A stretch of DNA of 64,000 nt from Microcella putealis (GTDB lineage: Bacteria > Actinomycetota > Actinomycetes > Actinomycetales > Microbacteriaceae). Location of the stretch: NCBI RefSeq assembly GCF_004216575.1, contig NZ_SGWW01000001.1, positions 248,001 through 312,000 of the forward strand, given 5' to 3'. The notes beneath the pieces were generated by a model. The model saw only the letters and a program-made list of their open reading frames with translations, ran no database searches and had not been told where the DNA came from. Below are positions 45,054-54,700 of the stretch, in pieces (the first letter of the stretch is position 1; every line of letters begins with the position of its first letter). Made by a program: the position numbers and the translations under genes.

Positions 45054-45905
45054 TTACGACCCGGGCGCGTCGATCAGGAAGATCGGCAGGGCGCCCGGGT
45101 TGTGCGCGTGCACGATCGCGAGGAAGACGACGAGGTCGAACAGCAGGTGCACGATGATGACGTACGTCAGCGACTTCGTGCGGTGGAAGATCCAGCCCTG
45201 CAGCATCGCGAACGGGATCGTCATGAGCGGGCCCCAGGCCTGGTAGCCCAGCTCCCACAGGAAGCTCACGAAGATGATCGACTGCAGGATGTTCGCCACG
45301 AGTACCGGGAAGTGGCGCAGCAAGAGCACGTAACAGGTGCAGATAAAGAACAGCTCGTCCCAGATGCCGACCGCATTCACGCCCACGAACAGGCGCGCAA
45401 CCTCGCTCGCCTCGTCGACCTTCGGCCAGTTCAGGTACGCGCCCGAGCTGATGAAGTAAAACGGCAGGATCAGCCAGCCGAGAAACGGCACGGCGAACAG
45501 GTACGACTTCTCCCACGGCTGCCACTTCTGGCCGCTGCGCCACGGGAATCGAATGACGCGCCGCTTCAGCACGACGCGATCGAGCACGAAGGGCACGGCC
45601 ACCGCGAGGCTCAAGACGAAGCCGAGCAGGAAGAAGTTTGGCCACGAGATGTCGGCCTTCACGCTCACCGTGCTGACAACGATGAGGCCCGCAGCGATGA
45701 TGCCGAGGTCGCGCATCAGCTCGCGGTCGACGACGAAGGCGACGATGAGCCCGATGACGAGCCACGGGTAACCGATGAGGCGATTCTCGAAGCCAAAGAG
45801 CGGTATCGCGCTCGTCGCGACAATGGCGGCGGGCAACAGTTTCATGCTGAGGGCGGGAAGCGAGCCCGTCGGGGCGATCGGGGCGGCGGCGGGCATGGCA
45901 CCCAT
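45054..45905 (-). CDS. CPBP-family intramembrane metalloprotease-like protein
   Basis: The 283-residue protein has about eight membrane helices. The C-terminal half resembles the CPBP/Abi (PF02517) core: GIWDELFFICTCYVLLLRHFP in place of the usual EExxxR motif, then SIIFVSFLWELGYQAWGP, and VHLLFDLVVFL with a putative metal histidine. One glutamate of the first motif is Asp here, so catalysis is likely but not certain. Family members process prenylated or small membrane proteins or act in bacteriocin immunity. Two close ATGs (45905, 45896) are possible. Confidence 0.75.
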   Translation of the reverse strand: MGAMPAAAPIAPTGSLPALSMKLLPAAIVATSAIPLFGFENRLIGYPWLVIGLIVAFVVDRELMRDLGIIAAGLIVVSTVSVKADISWPNFFLLGFVLSLAVAVPFVLDRVVLKRRVIRFPWRSGQKWQPWEKSYLFAVPFLGWLILPFYFISSGAYLNWPKVDEASEVARLFVGVNAVGIWDELFFICTCYVLLLRHFPVLVANILQSIIFVSFLWELGYQAWGPLMTIPFAMLQGWIFHRTKSLTYVIIVHLLFDLVVFLAIVHAHNPGALPIFLIDAPGS

Positions 45906-46047
45906 CGTCCCACCCCGCCGCTCGCACGTCGTCCTCCGCGAACGTATTCACGGGATCGAGCGTTGCTCGACCTCGTCCCCCATCCGGGGGATTCACGCGG
46001 GCGAGGCCCGACTTTAGACTGAGCCAACATTGCTCAGGGGGCTGGCC

Positions 46048-47697
46048 ATGACAGAGGCGACACCGACAGCGGGGTGGTACGACGACCCCACCGACCCGCG
46101 GATGGCGCGCTGGTGGGACGGCACGTCGTGGTCCGACCATGTCCAACCGCACCCCACACCTCCCTCCGGCGAGGCGGCTGCCGACATACTCGACGCCACT
46201 CGGGGTCGCGAACCCGACGCTGCGCCGGGCTGGTACGTGGCCGACGGCGGTTCCGATACCCCGTCACGCCGTGCATCCGACGCCGTCATGCACGTTTCTG
46301 CCTCGAGCCCGTCGAGCGCGGTGGCACCATCCCTCGTCGCGACCGTAGCGCCCACCGAAGCGACCACCTTCGCACCCACCCCGGGTGCCCCGTTTACCAA
46401 TCCCTTTGCGGCCGCGTCTACGGCGTCGGACGCGCCGCTGACACGCCGCGAGAAGAGGATGCGAGAGTCGGCCGAGTCTGCAACGTCGGCCGAGTCCGCG
46501 ACGTCAGCAGAGTCTGCAACGTCGGCGGCGTCTCCGGCGTCAGCCGAATCGGTGCATTCCGTGCCATCGGCAGAGTCATTCCGACCCGCAACCTCAGCGC
46601 CGACAGCGACAACGCCAGCTGCGCCCGCAATCCCGGTCACCGCGACGGAGGAGCCCACGACGTTTATTCCTCGGGATCCGGCGCCGGGCGCGGGCGACCC
46701 GACGCCATTCGCTCCACCCATCTTCGCGCCGTACCGCGTGGGCGCTGATGCTGACGCGCCCCACGATCCGCCCGAGCCGACGCCTGGTGCTGACGCCGCG
46801 CCCGACCCGAAGATGTGGTCAACGTCGCGCTTCGCGCCCACCCCCGCCTCGGTCAGCGTTCCCGACGGGCCACGATTGGCGCCTCCCTTCAGCCGCTCGA
46901 CGAGCGAGTCAGGGTCCGACTTCGCTCAGCCGGGCGCTCCCGGCTGGAATGCTCCCGGCTCCTTCGCGGTGCCGTCGTCGGCGGCTGAACTCGCCAGCGC
47001 AGATTACGCGCCCATGCAGCGCGGTGGAACGACCGCAACTCTTCGCGCAACGCGGTCAGGAACAATCGGTGGCTGGTTCGTCGCACTGACCCCCCTTCTC
47101 AGCGCTGCGGCCATTGTCGGACTCGTTTTCGCCGTTGAGTGGAGCCTGCGAACGGGGTCGCTTGCATCAGTGTGGGCCGATCCATTCACCTCCGCGATGG
47201 TCTTCGGTGGGACCGGTGTGATCCTTGCGCTCCTCATCATCATGGCGGTGGTGTCCGACCGCAGGCGCCTGGAATCGCTGGGTCACCGCACTCGCGCCTC
47301 CGGGTGGTGGATCCTGTTGGGTGCGCTGCCGTACTTGATTGCGCGAACCGTGCGAACACGCCGGGAGGCTGGCCGCGGGCAGGCTCCACTCGTTGTGCAC
47401 CTCATCATTGGTGCACTCGTCGCGACAGGCCTGACCGTTGCGCCCTTCGTTCTTCCCCGCGAGGCGTCTGTCGCACAAATGCGCGCGGTCGAAGCAACGA
47501 TCACCAACGACCTCACGGCTCAGGGACTTGAGCTGTCGGTCATCTGCCCAGACACGGCCGATGCTCGCGTCGGTTCCCGCTTCGTGTGCACGGCAAGCGA
47601 TGAGTCGGGGGACATCGTCGGCCTCATCGACACCCGATGGTCGGGCATCGACGGCAGCGTGATCTACAGCCTCGACGCGGGTTCCCCCGGCGAGTGA
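46048..47697 (+). CDS. DUF2510 membrane protein (paralog C)
   Basis: The 549-residue protein starts with DUF2510 (TAGWYDDPTDPRMARWWDGTSWSDHV), followed by a ~300-residue Ala/Pro/Ser/Thr linker that includes three perfect SAESAT repeats (46468-46521), four membrane segments with SDRRRLESLGHRTRASGWW, and a tail with two cysteines (VICPDTA, RFVCTASD) like that of paralog A. ATG 46048 has a good ribosome site (AGGGGG). TTG 46030 is less likely. TAGACT at 46015-46020 is a likely -10. It overlaps the next gene by 4 nt. Confidence 0.8.
   Translation: MTEATPTAGWYDDPTDPRMARWWDGTSWSDHVQPHPTPPSGEAAADILDATRGREPDAAPGWYVADGGSDTPSRRASDAVMHVSASSPSSAVAPSLVATVAPTEATTFAPTPGAPFTNPFAAASTASDAPLTRREKRMRESAESATSAESATSAESATSAASPASAESVHSVPSAESFRPATSAPTATTPAAPAIPVTATEEPTTFIPRDPAPGAGDPTPFAPPIFAPYRVGADADAPHDPPEPTPGADAAPDPKMWSTSRFAPTPASVSVPDGPRLAPPFSRSTSESGSDFAQPGAPGWNAPGSFAVPSSAAELASADYAPMQRGGTTATLRATRSGTIGGWFVALTPLLSAAAIVGLVFAVEWSLRTGSLASVWADPFTSAMVFGGTGVILALLIIMAVVSDRRRLESLGHRTRASGWWILLGALPYLIARTVRTRREAGRGQAPLVVHLIIGALVATGLTVAPFVLPREASVAQMRAVEATITNDLTAQGLELSVICPDTADARVGSRFVCTASDESGDIVGLIDTRWSGIDGSVIYSLDAGSPGE
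46468..46521 (+). repeat. 18-nt in-frame tandem repeat, three units
   Basis: The units encode SAESAT three times in the linker of paralog C. The DNA units differ at synonymous positions only, so the peptide is better conserved than the DNA. Confidence 0.75.
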
Positions 47698-48758
47698 CCG
47701 GCCCGCTCACCGTCGTTGCCGTCGTCGCCTGCCCGGGTAACGGCGCGACGTCGCTGGCCGCGGAAATGTCGTTACGGGCAGCCCGGGATGCCTTGCCGAG
47801 TGGTGTGGAGTTCCCCACGGATGCGAGCTGGTTTGGAGCGTTTCCCGACTCCATCACGGTGCATCCCGAACTCGTCGAGTTGTCGGGAGGTGTCCGCGCC
47901 GACGACGGTCATACTGAGCCGGGGGAAGAATCGACTCCCCGCGTGCACGTTGCGCAGGCGGGCGACACACCGGCGGCCATGCGGCCGCGACCTTCGCAGT
48001 CTCGCCCGGTCGTGCGGGACCGGCTGCGACGTGTTGCTGACGACGCTCGCGAGCGCGGCACTCACACACTCGTCTTCGTCGTGCCCCAGAGCGCGTGGTC
48101 AGCAGATCCGAATGGACTGCGCCGCGAGCTCGCTCGCGTCGCCGACCACGTCACGATCGTGCTTGCAGCCGATGTGCTCGAGCGGGTGCTCGCGCGCGCT
48201 CTCGCTCGCGCCGCGCTCGAAGACGTGCGGCGCGGAAATCCGATGCGATCGCGGTCGGCCCGCACGGCCCTCGCCACGGGAAATTGGATCGCGACGATCG
48301 ACTCGGCGGCCGCATACGACCGCTGGCTCGACCCGGAGTCTTCGGGGACTGTGCGCACCGTACTGGCGGTGTGTACCCCACCAACCGCGGCCGCCCTGCT
48401 CCGGATAATCGGACACACCAGCAGTTACGGGGACCCGGAGCCTGATCCTGCCAGCCCCGCTCTCGACGATACGACGAGAACGCCGCGAGTATCCCCACCG
48501 CCGTCGCGGTCTGAACTCGATCAGCTCGCGGAACTGCAGCGGCTCGCCAAGAACGCCCTCTTGCCCCGCACTCGCCGCGAGCGCCGCGCCGAGCTCGACC
48601 GCGCGCTCATCGCTGTCGGTCGCGCCGGGCTCGACGGTGCGAGCGCAGACGAGCCGTTCACTTTCACCGAAGCGGAACGGCACCTCATTCGTCGACGCCT
48701 GCCCCAAGCCTCTGAGTTCGGTGCGCAACCCTGGCGAGCGGACGACGCCCCTCACTAG
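47694..48758 (+). CDS. Unknown protein coupled to DUF2510 paralog C
   Basis: The 354-residue protein begins VTGPLTVVAVVACPGNGATS. The GNGATS loop after a hydrophobic strand resembles a nucleotide- or PAPS-binding loop but lacks the P-loop lysine. Two further Rossmann-like strands follow (HTLVFVVPQSA, HVTIVLAADVLERVLARAL). The C-terminal ~90 residues are helical. It may be a sulfotransferase-like or degenerate NTPase-fold protein, but I cannot assign it. GTG 47694 overlaps the DUF2510 stop by 4 nt. Confidence 0.6.
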   Translation: MTGPLTVVAVVACPGNGATSLAAEMSLRAARDALPSGVEFPTDASWFGAFPDSITVHPELVELSGGVRADDGHTEPGEESTPRVHVAQAGDTPAAMRPRPSQSRPVVRDRLRRVADDARERGTHTLVFVVPQSAWSADPNGLRRELARVADHVTIVLAADVLERVLARALARAALEDVRRGNPMRSRSARTALATGNWIATIDSAAAYDRWLDPESSGTVRTVLAVCTPPTAAALLRIIGHTSSYGDPEPDPASPALDDTTRTPRVSPPPSRSELDQLAELQRLAKNALLPRTRRERRAELDRALIAVGRAGLDGASADEPFTFTEAERHLIRRRLPQASEFGAQPWRADDAPH

Positions 48759-48761
48759 CGT
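48756..48761 (+). promoter_or_regulatory. -10 element of leaderless FAD-oxidoreductase transcript
   Basis: TAGCGT, 6 nt before the ATG at 48768. Confidence 0.55.
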
Positions 48762-48767
48762 TGAGGC

Positions 48768-50294
48768 ATGACTCCGTCGAGCGCGCGCACCGATGGCCAC
48801 ACCGCGATCGTCGTCGGCTCGGGGCCGAACGGCCTCGCCGGCGCCGTGTTGCTGGCGCGCGCCGGCCTGCGGGTGACGGTCTACGAGCAGTCCGACACGA
48901 TCGGCGGCGGCGCCCGCACGGGTGAGCTGACGCTGCCGGGCTTTCGGCACGACCTGGGCAGCGCCGTGCATCCCCTCGCCGTCGCCTCCGGCTTCTTCCG
49001 CAAGTTCGAGCTGTCGAAGCGCATCGAGCTGATCACGCCCGAGATTTCGTACGCGCATCCGCTCGATGACCGACCCGCGGGCATCGCGTACCGCAGCCTC
49101 GACGACACGGCCGACCGCCTCGACGAGACGGGCGTCCCGCTGCCCGGCGGCGGTTTTGCCCGCGGCGATGGCAACGCGTGGCACGCCCTGTTCGCGCCGC
49201 TCGTCGAGCAGGCGCAGCGCGTGGCGCAGTTCACGGGGTCGCCACTGCTGCGCATCCCGGCGCATCCGCTGACCGCCGCGATGTTCGGCGTGCGCGCGCT
49301 TGAGCAGGGCACCCCGCTCTGGGATGCGCGCTGGCGCGACGCCGTCGCCCCCGCCCTGTTTGCGGGCGTGGCGGCGCACTCGGTGCGCCCGATGCCGAGC
49401 CTCGCCACGGCGGGCACCGCGCTGGCGTTGGCGACGGCCGCGCATGCGGGCGGCTGGCCGATTCCGCGCGGCGGTTCGCAGGCGATCGTGGATGCTCTGC
49501 TCGCCGACCTGCTCGCCCACGGCGGCGAGGTGGTCGCCTCGCACCCGGTGCGCTCGCTGTCGCAGCTGCCGCCCGCCGACATCGTCTTGCTTGATGTCGT
49601 GCCGCGCGCGTTCGTCGACATGGCGGGTGACTCGGTTCCGTCGTGGTTCCGGTCTCGGATGCTCGACTACCGTCACGGCGACGGCGTCGCGAAGGTCGAT
49701 TTCGCGCTCTCGGGCCCGGTGCCGTGGCGCGACCCCGAGCTGCGCGGTGCCCCGACCCTGCACCTGGGGGGCACGCGCGACGAGATCGCGGCGACCGAGC
49801 GGGAGATTGCCTCGGGTCGGCACTCGGACAACCCGTATGTGCTCGTCTCGCAGCCGTCGGTCGTTGACGATTCGCGCGCCCCCGACGGTCAACACGTGCT
49901 CTGGACCTACACGCACGTGCCGCGCGGTTCGACGGTCGATCAGACCGAGGCGATCACGAGGCAGGTCGAGCGGTTCGCGCCGGGATTCCGCGACGTGATT
50001 CGCGCATCCGCCTCGCGAACGGCCGCCGAGATGGAGGGGCAGAACCCGAACTACGTCGGCGGCGACATCGCGATGGGTGCGGCGACGCTGTGGCAGTTGG
50101 CGGCGCGGCCGACGCTGTCGATTGACCCGTGGCGCACGCCGCTTCCCGGGGTGTATTTGTGCTCGTCGGCGACGCCGCCAGGGCCGGGCGTGCACGGGCT
50201 CGCCGGAGCGTACGCGGCCCGCAGCGCACTGAAGACCGTCTTCGGGATGTCGGCGCTGCCGCACCTCGGACTGACCGAGGGGAGCACCACCTGA
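48768..50294 (+). CDS. Phytoene dehydrogenase-like FAD oxidoreductase
   Basis: The 508-residue protein has the FAD fold AIVVGSGPNGLAGAVLLARAG with the acidic end of strand 2 (TVYEQ) and GGGARTGE. FRHDLGSAVHPLA follows, and the C-terminal FAD-contact segment LPGVYLCSSATPPGPGVHGLAG is typical of CrtI/NAD(P)-dependent phytoene-desaturase-like proteins of the amine-oxidase group. No carotenoid genes are nearby, so the substrate is unknown. Its TGA overlaps the ATG of the SRPBCC gene by one base, suggesting joint function. Confidence 0.88.
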   Translation: MTPSSARTDGHTAIVVGSGPNGLAGAVLLARAGLRVTVYEQSDTIGGGARTGELTLPGFRHDLGSAVHPLAVASGFFRKFELSKRIELITPEISYAHPLDDRPAGIAYRSLDDTADRLDETGVPLPGGGFARGDGNAWHALFAPLVEQAQRVAQFTGSPLLRIPAHPLTAAMFGVRALEQGTPLWDARWRDAVAPALFAGVAAHSVRPMPSLATAGTALALATAAHAGGWPIPRGGSQAIVDALLADLLAHGGEVVASHPVRSLSQLPPADIVLLDVVPRAFVDMAGDSVPSWFRSRMLDYRHGDGVAKVDFALSGPVPWRDPELRGAPTLHLGGTRDEIAATEREIASGRHSDNPYVLVSQPSVVDDSRAPDGQHVLWTYTHVPRGSTVDQTEAITRQVERFAPGFRDVIRASASRTAAEMEGQNPNYVGGDIAMGAATLWQLAARPTLSIDPWRTPLPGVYLCSSATPPGPGVHGLAGAYAARSALKTVFGMSALPHLGLTEGSTT

Positions 50295-50782
50295 TGGCGA
50301 CCACGACGCGACTGTTTCGCTGCCCGCCCGAGGCCGTCTTCGGGGTGCTCGCCGACGGCTGGACCTACCCCGTCTGGGTAGTGGGGGCCTCCCGCATGCG
50401 CCACGTCGACGAGGAGTGGCCGGAGCCGGGCTCGCGCATCGCGCACTCGGTCGGAATTTGGCCGGCGGTCATCGACGACGAGACGGTGGTCGTTGAATGG
50501 GACGCCCCCCGGCGGGCGCTGCTGCACGCGAAGGGCTGGCCGATCGGCGAGGCGCGGGTACTGCTGGAGGTGCGCCCGCACGCTGAGGGCTGCGTGGTGA
50601 GGATTCACGAGTGGCCCGTGAAGGGTCCGTTTCAGTTCGTGCCGAAGGCGCTGTTCGACCCACCCGTGCACTTTCGCAACCGTGAGGCACTGCGCCGGCT
50701 CGCGTACCTGGCCGAGGGGCAGTGGGAGAACCACGAGACCGAGGAGCGCTCGGAGCCTGAGGAGCGCGGCGCAAGCGAGTGA
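50294..50782 (+). CDS. SRPBCC-family protein
   Basis: The 162-residue protein has the START/SRPBCC helix-grip pattern: TTRLFRCPPEAVFGVLADGWTYPVWVVGA at the start, a beta sheet, and a long C-terminal helix (NREALRRLAYLAEGQ) ending in a charged tail. Such proteins bind hydrophobic ligands in a cavity. Its coupling to the FAD oxidoreductase suggests they handle the same lipid or polyketide-like compound; that is inference. Confidence 0.82.
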   Translation: MATTTRLFRCPPEAVFGVLADGWTYPVWVVGASRMRHVDEEWPEPGSRIAHSVGIWPAVIDDETVVVEWDAPRRALLHAKGWPIGEARVLLEVRPHAEGCVVRIHEWPVKGPFQFVPKALFDPPVHFRNREALRRLAYLAEGQWENHETEERSEPEERGASE

Positions 50783-50861
50783 GTGCGGGCTGCGGGCCTG
50801 CGGCCAACGCGCAGGGGCGTGAGTGGTTTCCGCCGGTGGCGGCGATCGCGGCTCGGGCTGC

Positions 50862-51671
50862 CTACTCTGCTGTAGGAATCCCTACACCCGGGTAGCTGAC
50901 GGCGGTGCGGCGCGGCACTCCCCCGCCGGTGCGGCCCAGTTCGCGCACGCGGGCGACGATGAGCTCGACGACCTGCGGGTGGGCGAGCACCCGAAAGTGC
51001 CCAACGAGGGGCAGCGGGATGCGCGTGGCTGCGGCGGGCGCAGAATCGCGGGGCACGTACTGATCGATGGCGCTGTCGATGGCGGTGATGCGCGCATCCA
51101 CCGCGTTTTCGGCGGCGAGCAGGCCGATGACGGGGCGGCGGGGTTCGAATTCGCGCCACGCGCCGAGGCCGTAGCGGGCGAGTTCGCTGCCGCGCCACGG
51201 GGTGTTGACGGCGATGAGGTGGCCGACGCGGCGGCGGCCGGGGAGGTCGGCGTCGGGGGTCATGCGCGCGTCGTGCAGCATGACGTGCTTGCCGACAAGC
51301 CCGCCCTTTGAATGGGCGACGAGGATCGCGTCGGTGAGTCCGTGCGCGACGAGGTACTGGTAGACGAGCTTCGCGGTGGCGGGGATGGGGCGGCCGTTGA
51401 GGCCGATGTCGCCGATGACGTGCACAGGATGCCCGGCGGCGGCCAGCGCCCGGATGATGCGTTCGAGGTAGTGCCAGCTTTCGAAGATGCCGGGGAGGAT
51501 GACGACGGGGCGGCCGCGGCTGCCGGGCGGGGTTCCTTCGCCGGGGAGCGGCGCGCGGCGGTGCACGGTGGCGGTGAGGCGGCGGCCAAGCACGTAGGCG
51601 TAGTCGGCGGCGATGCCCGCGACGACGCGTGGCAGCCCCGGGCGGCAGGGTCGGTCGCTGCGGGCGGGCAT
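50862..51671 (-). CDS. Lipase-like alpha/beta hydrolase
   Basis: The 269-residue protein has VVILPGIFESWHYL (oxyanion-loop region), the nucleophile elbow AHSKGGLVGKHVM with the catalytic serine in HSKGG, and HLIAVNTPWRGSELARY, a pattern seen in class 2 lipases and PGAP1-like esterases. A C-terminal histidine (LVGHFRVLAHPQV) may complete the triad. There is no clear signal peptide. ATG 51671 has TAGCGT 6 nt upstream. Confidence 0.8.
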   Translation of the reverse strand: MPARSDRPCRPGLPRVVAGIAADYAYVLGRRLTATVHRRAPLPGEGTPPGSRGRPVVILPGIFESWHYLERIIRALAAAGHPVHVIGDIGLNGRPIPATAKLVYQYLVAHGLTDAILVAHSKGGLVGKHVMLHDARMTPDADLPGRRRVGHLIAVNTPWRGSELARYGLGAWREFEPRRPVIGLLAAENAVDARITAIDSAIDQYVPRDSAPAAATRIPLPLVGHFRVLAHPQVVELIVARVRELGRTGGGVPRRTAVSYPGVGIPTAE

Positions 51672-51677
51672 CCGTCC

Positions 51678-51683
51678 ACGCTA
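51678..51683 (-). promoter_or_regulatory. -10 element of leaderless hydrolase transcript
   Basis: TAGCGT on the minus strand, 6 nt before the ATG at 51671. Confidence 0.55.
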
Positions 51684-51717
51684 GCGCGGTCGGCTGAGCG
51701 CGTTCGGGTGATCGCTC

Positions 51718-54700
51718 TCAGTCGATGAGTCGGAGGAACGCGCTGAGTTCGGCGAGCCCGTCGGCGGTGTGCGGCAGGTGGTCGGCGATGGCGGGCGAGT
51801 GCACGATGTGCGCGGCCCACTGCGCGCGCGAGATGGCGACGTTGAGCCGGTTGCGGTTGAGCAGGAAGTCGAGACCGCGGGGCGCATCAACGGCGCTGGA
51901 CGCGGCGAGGCTGACGATCGCGATGACGGCTTCTTGGCCCTGGAACTTGTCGACGGTTCCGACGCGCGTCGCGGTGTAGCCGGCAGCGTCGAGGGCGTCG
52001 CGCACGGTCTGCACGTGCCCGTTATAGGGGGTGACGACAATGACGTCGGCGGCGGTGAGCGGGCGCGGGCGCGGGGCGTCGCCCCGCGCGACCCGACGAT
52101 CAGTCGGGTCGGTCCACCCGAGCCCGACCACTGCGTCGACGAGTGCGACGACGGCCGCCGCCTCTTCGGTCGAGTCGGTGGCGTTTCCGTGGTGTTCGAC
52201 GGCGTGGGCGTGGATGCCGGGGGCGAGACCGTCGAGGTGGCGCGTGGCGGCGCTCGGGTGGGCGTGCAGTTGCCCCTCGTATGAGAGCGCGCTGACGTGG
52301 CGTGCGAGGGCGGGATGCACGCGGCGCGTTTCGGCGAGGAAGTAGCCGTATTCGGCGGGCAGCACGTCGTGCCCGGCGGTGAGGTAGCCGAGCGCGGAGC
52401 CGTCAATGGGTTCGGGGTGCGTGCCCTGGCTGACTTGGGGCAGCTGCTGCGGGTCGCCGAGCAGCAGCAGGTTTCGGGAGCTGACGCTGGCGGCGATGGT
52501 GGCTGCGAGGGAGTATTGACCGGCTTCGTCGACGACGAGCAGGTCGAGGCTGTCGCGTTCGACTCGGGCGGGGTTGGCGAAGTCCCACGCGGTGCCGCCG
52601 ATGACGTACCCTTCGGTCTTCGTGGCCGCCCAGGGGGCGAGTTGGTCGGCTTTGCCGAGAACTGTCCAGCGCGCTTCGGCGTAGTGGGCGGGGTCGGCGC
52701 CGTTCTTGGGGGCCTTGGCAACCTGGCGGCCGTCGAGCCCAGCCGAGACGACAGCGTCGAGCACGTGTTCGACGGTGGCGTGGCCTTGGGCGACGACGCC
52801 GACGCGCCAGCCGTCCTCGGCGACGAGGCGGGCGATGACGCGCGAGCCGAGGTAGGTCTTGCCCGTGCCGGGCGGGCCCTGCACGGCGAGGTAGCTGCGA
52901 TCGAGGTGGAGCAGGCTCTGGGTGACGGCGGTGATGCGGTCGGGTTCGCCGTCGATGTCGACGACGGGCGCGAGCCCGCCCTCGACGACGACCCCGGGAT
53001 CGCCGGGAGCGCTGTCACGCACGCGCGGTGAGCGGCGCAACAGCAGGTCGACGACGGCGTTGCGCGGGAGCTCGGGGTGGGCGGCGACGAGCGCGGCTCC
53101 CCACTCGTGGATGGCATCGACCTGCTTGCCAGCCTCGGGCGGTGGGGCGGGGGTTAGCGCGATGGGTAGGGCGTCGTATTCGGTGATGGGCTCGCCGGTG
53201 TGGGGGTCGGTGGCGAGCGTTTCGGTGACCACGATGTGGTCGTCGCCCACGGCCTCGAGCGTGATCTGGCGGGCGGGCCGTGTGAGCGGGTCGCGCGGGT
53301 TGAGCGGTAGCGGGCTGGGGTGCTCGTATGCGGCGTATGGCCCGGCACGGCCGCCGGGTGCGGGCCTGCTGCCGGGCGCCCATTCGCCGCCGAGCCGCAG
53401 CTGCCGGCGCAGGGTGCGCTGACGGCCGGCCTTGCCCCACTCGGTGAGCTGCACGCCGCGGTCGGGGTCGACGAGGAAGACGTCGCGGGTGTCGGCCCAC
53501 TCATCCAGCGGGCTCGCGAGCCGATCGAAGTGCGCCCACCAGAAGGTCTTGCGTTCGCGGCGGTGGTAGTCGATGGCGGCAGCCGCGTAGGCGTAGAGCC
53601 GCTGCTCGGCGGTGCGGTCGGGCTCGAGAGCGACGCTGCCGTCGGGGTTCGCGGCGAGGCGGGTGAGCTCGTCGTGCAGCGGCGATGTCTCGACGACGCG
53701 GTCGTTTCCATCGCCGTCGATGTCGAGCTGGGGATCAGCCCCCGCGTCAGGGTCAGCGTCGACGTCTCCCCCTTGATCGACGCTGCCGTCGGGTCGCTGG
53801 GGTCGCTCTCCCCCGCCGCGCGGGTACGCGCGCAACCATTCTTCGAGCTTGCGCGTGCTGACGCAGTCGACCTCGTTGTACTTGCCGATTGCATCAAGGA
53901 TCTGCTGCGCCTCGGCGTGCTCGCCCGCGAGGCGGAGTTCGCGGGCCCGAACGTATTCGGCGACGGAGTCGTCGCCCGCGCTCACGGCGGCGCCGAGGCG
54001 CGATTCGGGCCAGTACAGCGGTTCAAGTTTCTTGATCGAGTAGCTGGTGCTGCCGACCCGCAGGGCGCGCTTGACGACGGCGTAGAGGTCGACGAGCACG
54101 CCGTCGCGCAGCAACCGGTCGACGACGACTTCGCCGACGCCGTGTCGGGCGGCGAGGCTGCGCAGGTGGGTGCGCTCGTAGGGCGCGTAGTGGTAGATGT
54201 GCAGCTCGGGGTGGGCGGCGAGGCGCCGTTCGATCTCGTCGAGGAATGCGATGAGGGCGGCCCGCTCGTCGGCGAAGGTGTGCGCCCAGTACGGGGTGAA
54301 GGTGTCGTCGCGGTCGGTCACGCCGAAGAGGTAGTCGATGCCCCACCAGCCGGTGCCGTCTTCGGTGTAGAGCGGGTCGCCCTCGAAGTCGAAGTACAGG
54401 TCTCCGGGGCTCGGCGCGGGCAGGGCGTCGAGCGCCCTCGCGTCGATGAGTTCAACGGGCGGCACGGGGTCGCCCGCTGCCGCCCGCAGCTGCAGGGCCG
54501 CCTGCGCCCGCAACCCGTCGACCGTGCGCTGCGGGATACCGGCAACCGCCCCGGCGTGTGTCGCCAGGTCGGTCATGGTCGTGATGCCCGCTTCGGCGAG
54601 TTTCTGCCACTGCCCGCCCCGCAGCCCGTAGGTCCGCCACACGTCGTCGTGCTCGGCGATGGCGTCGGCGCACCACACGCATTTTCCGCAGTGTGCGAGG

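Noticed and set aside
45054..45905. CPBP protease as abortive-infection defence gene
   Set aside because: The old Abi label applies to the family, but there is no phage-defence context here and the first catalytic motif is altered.
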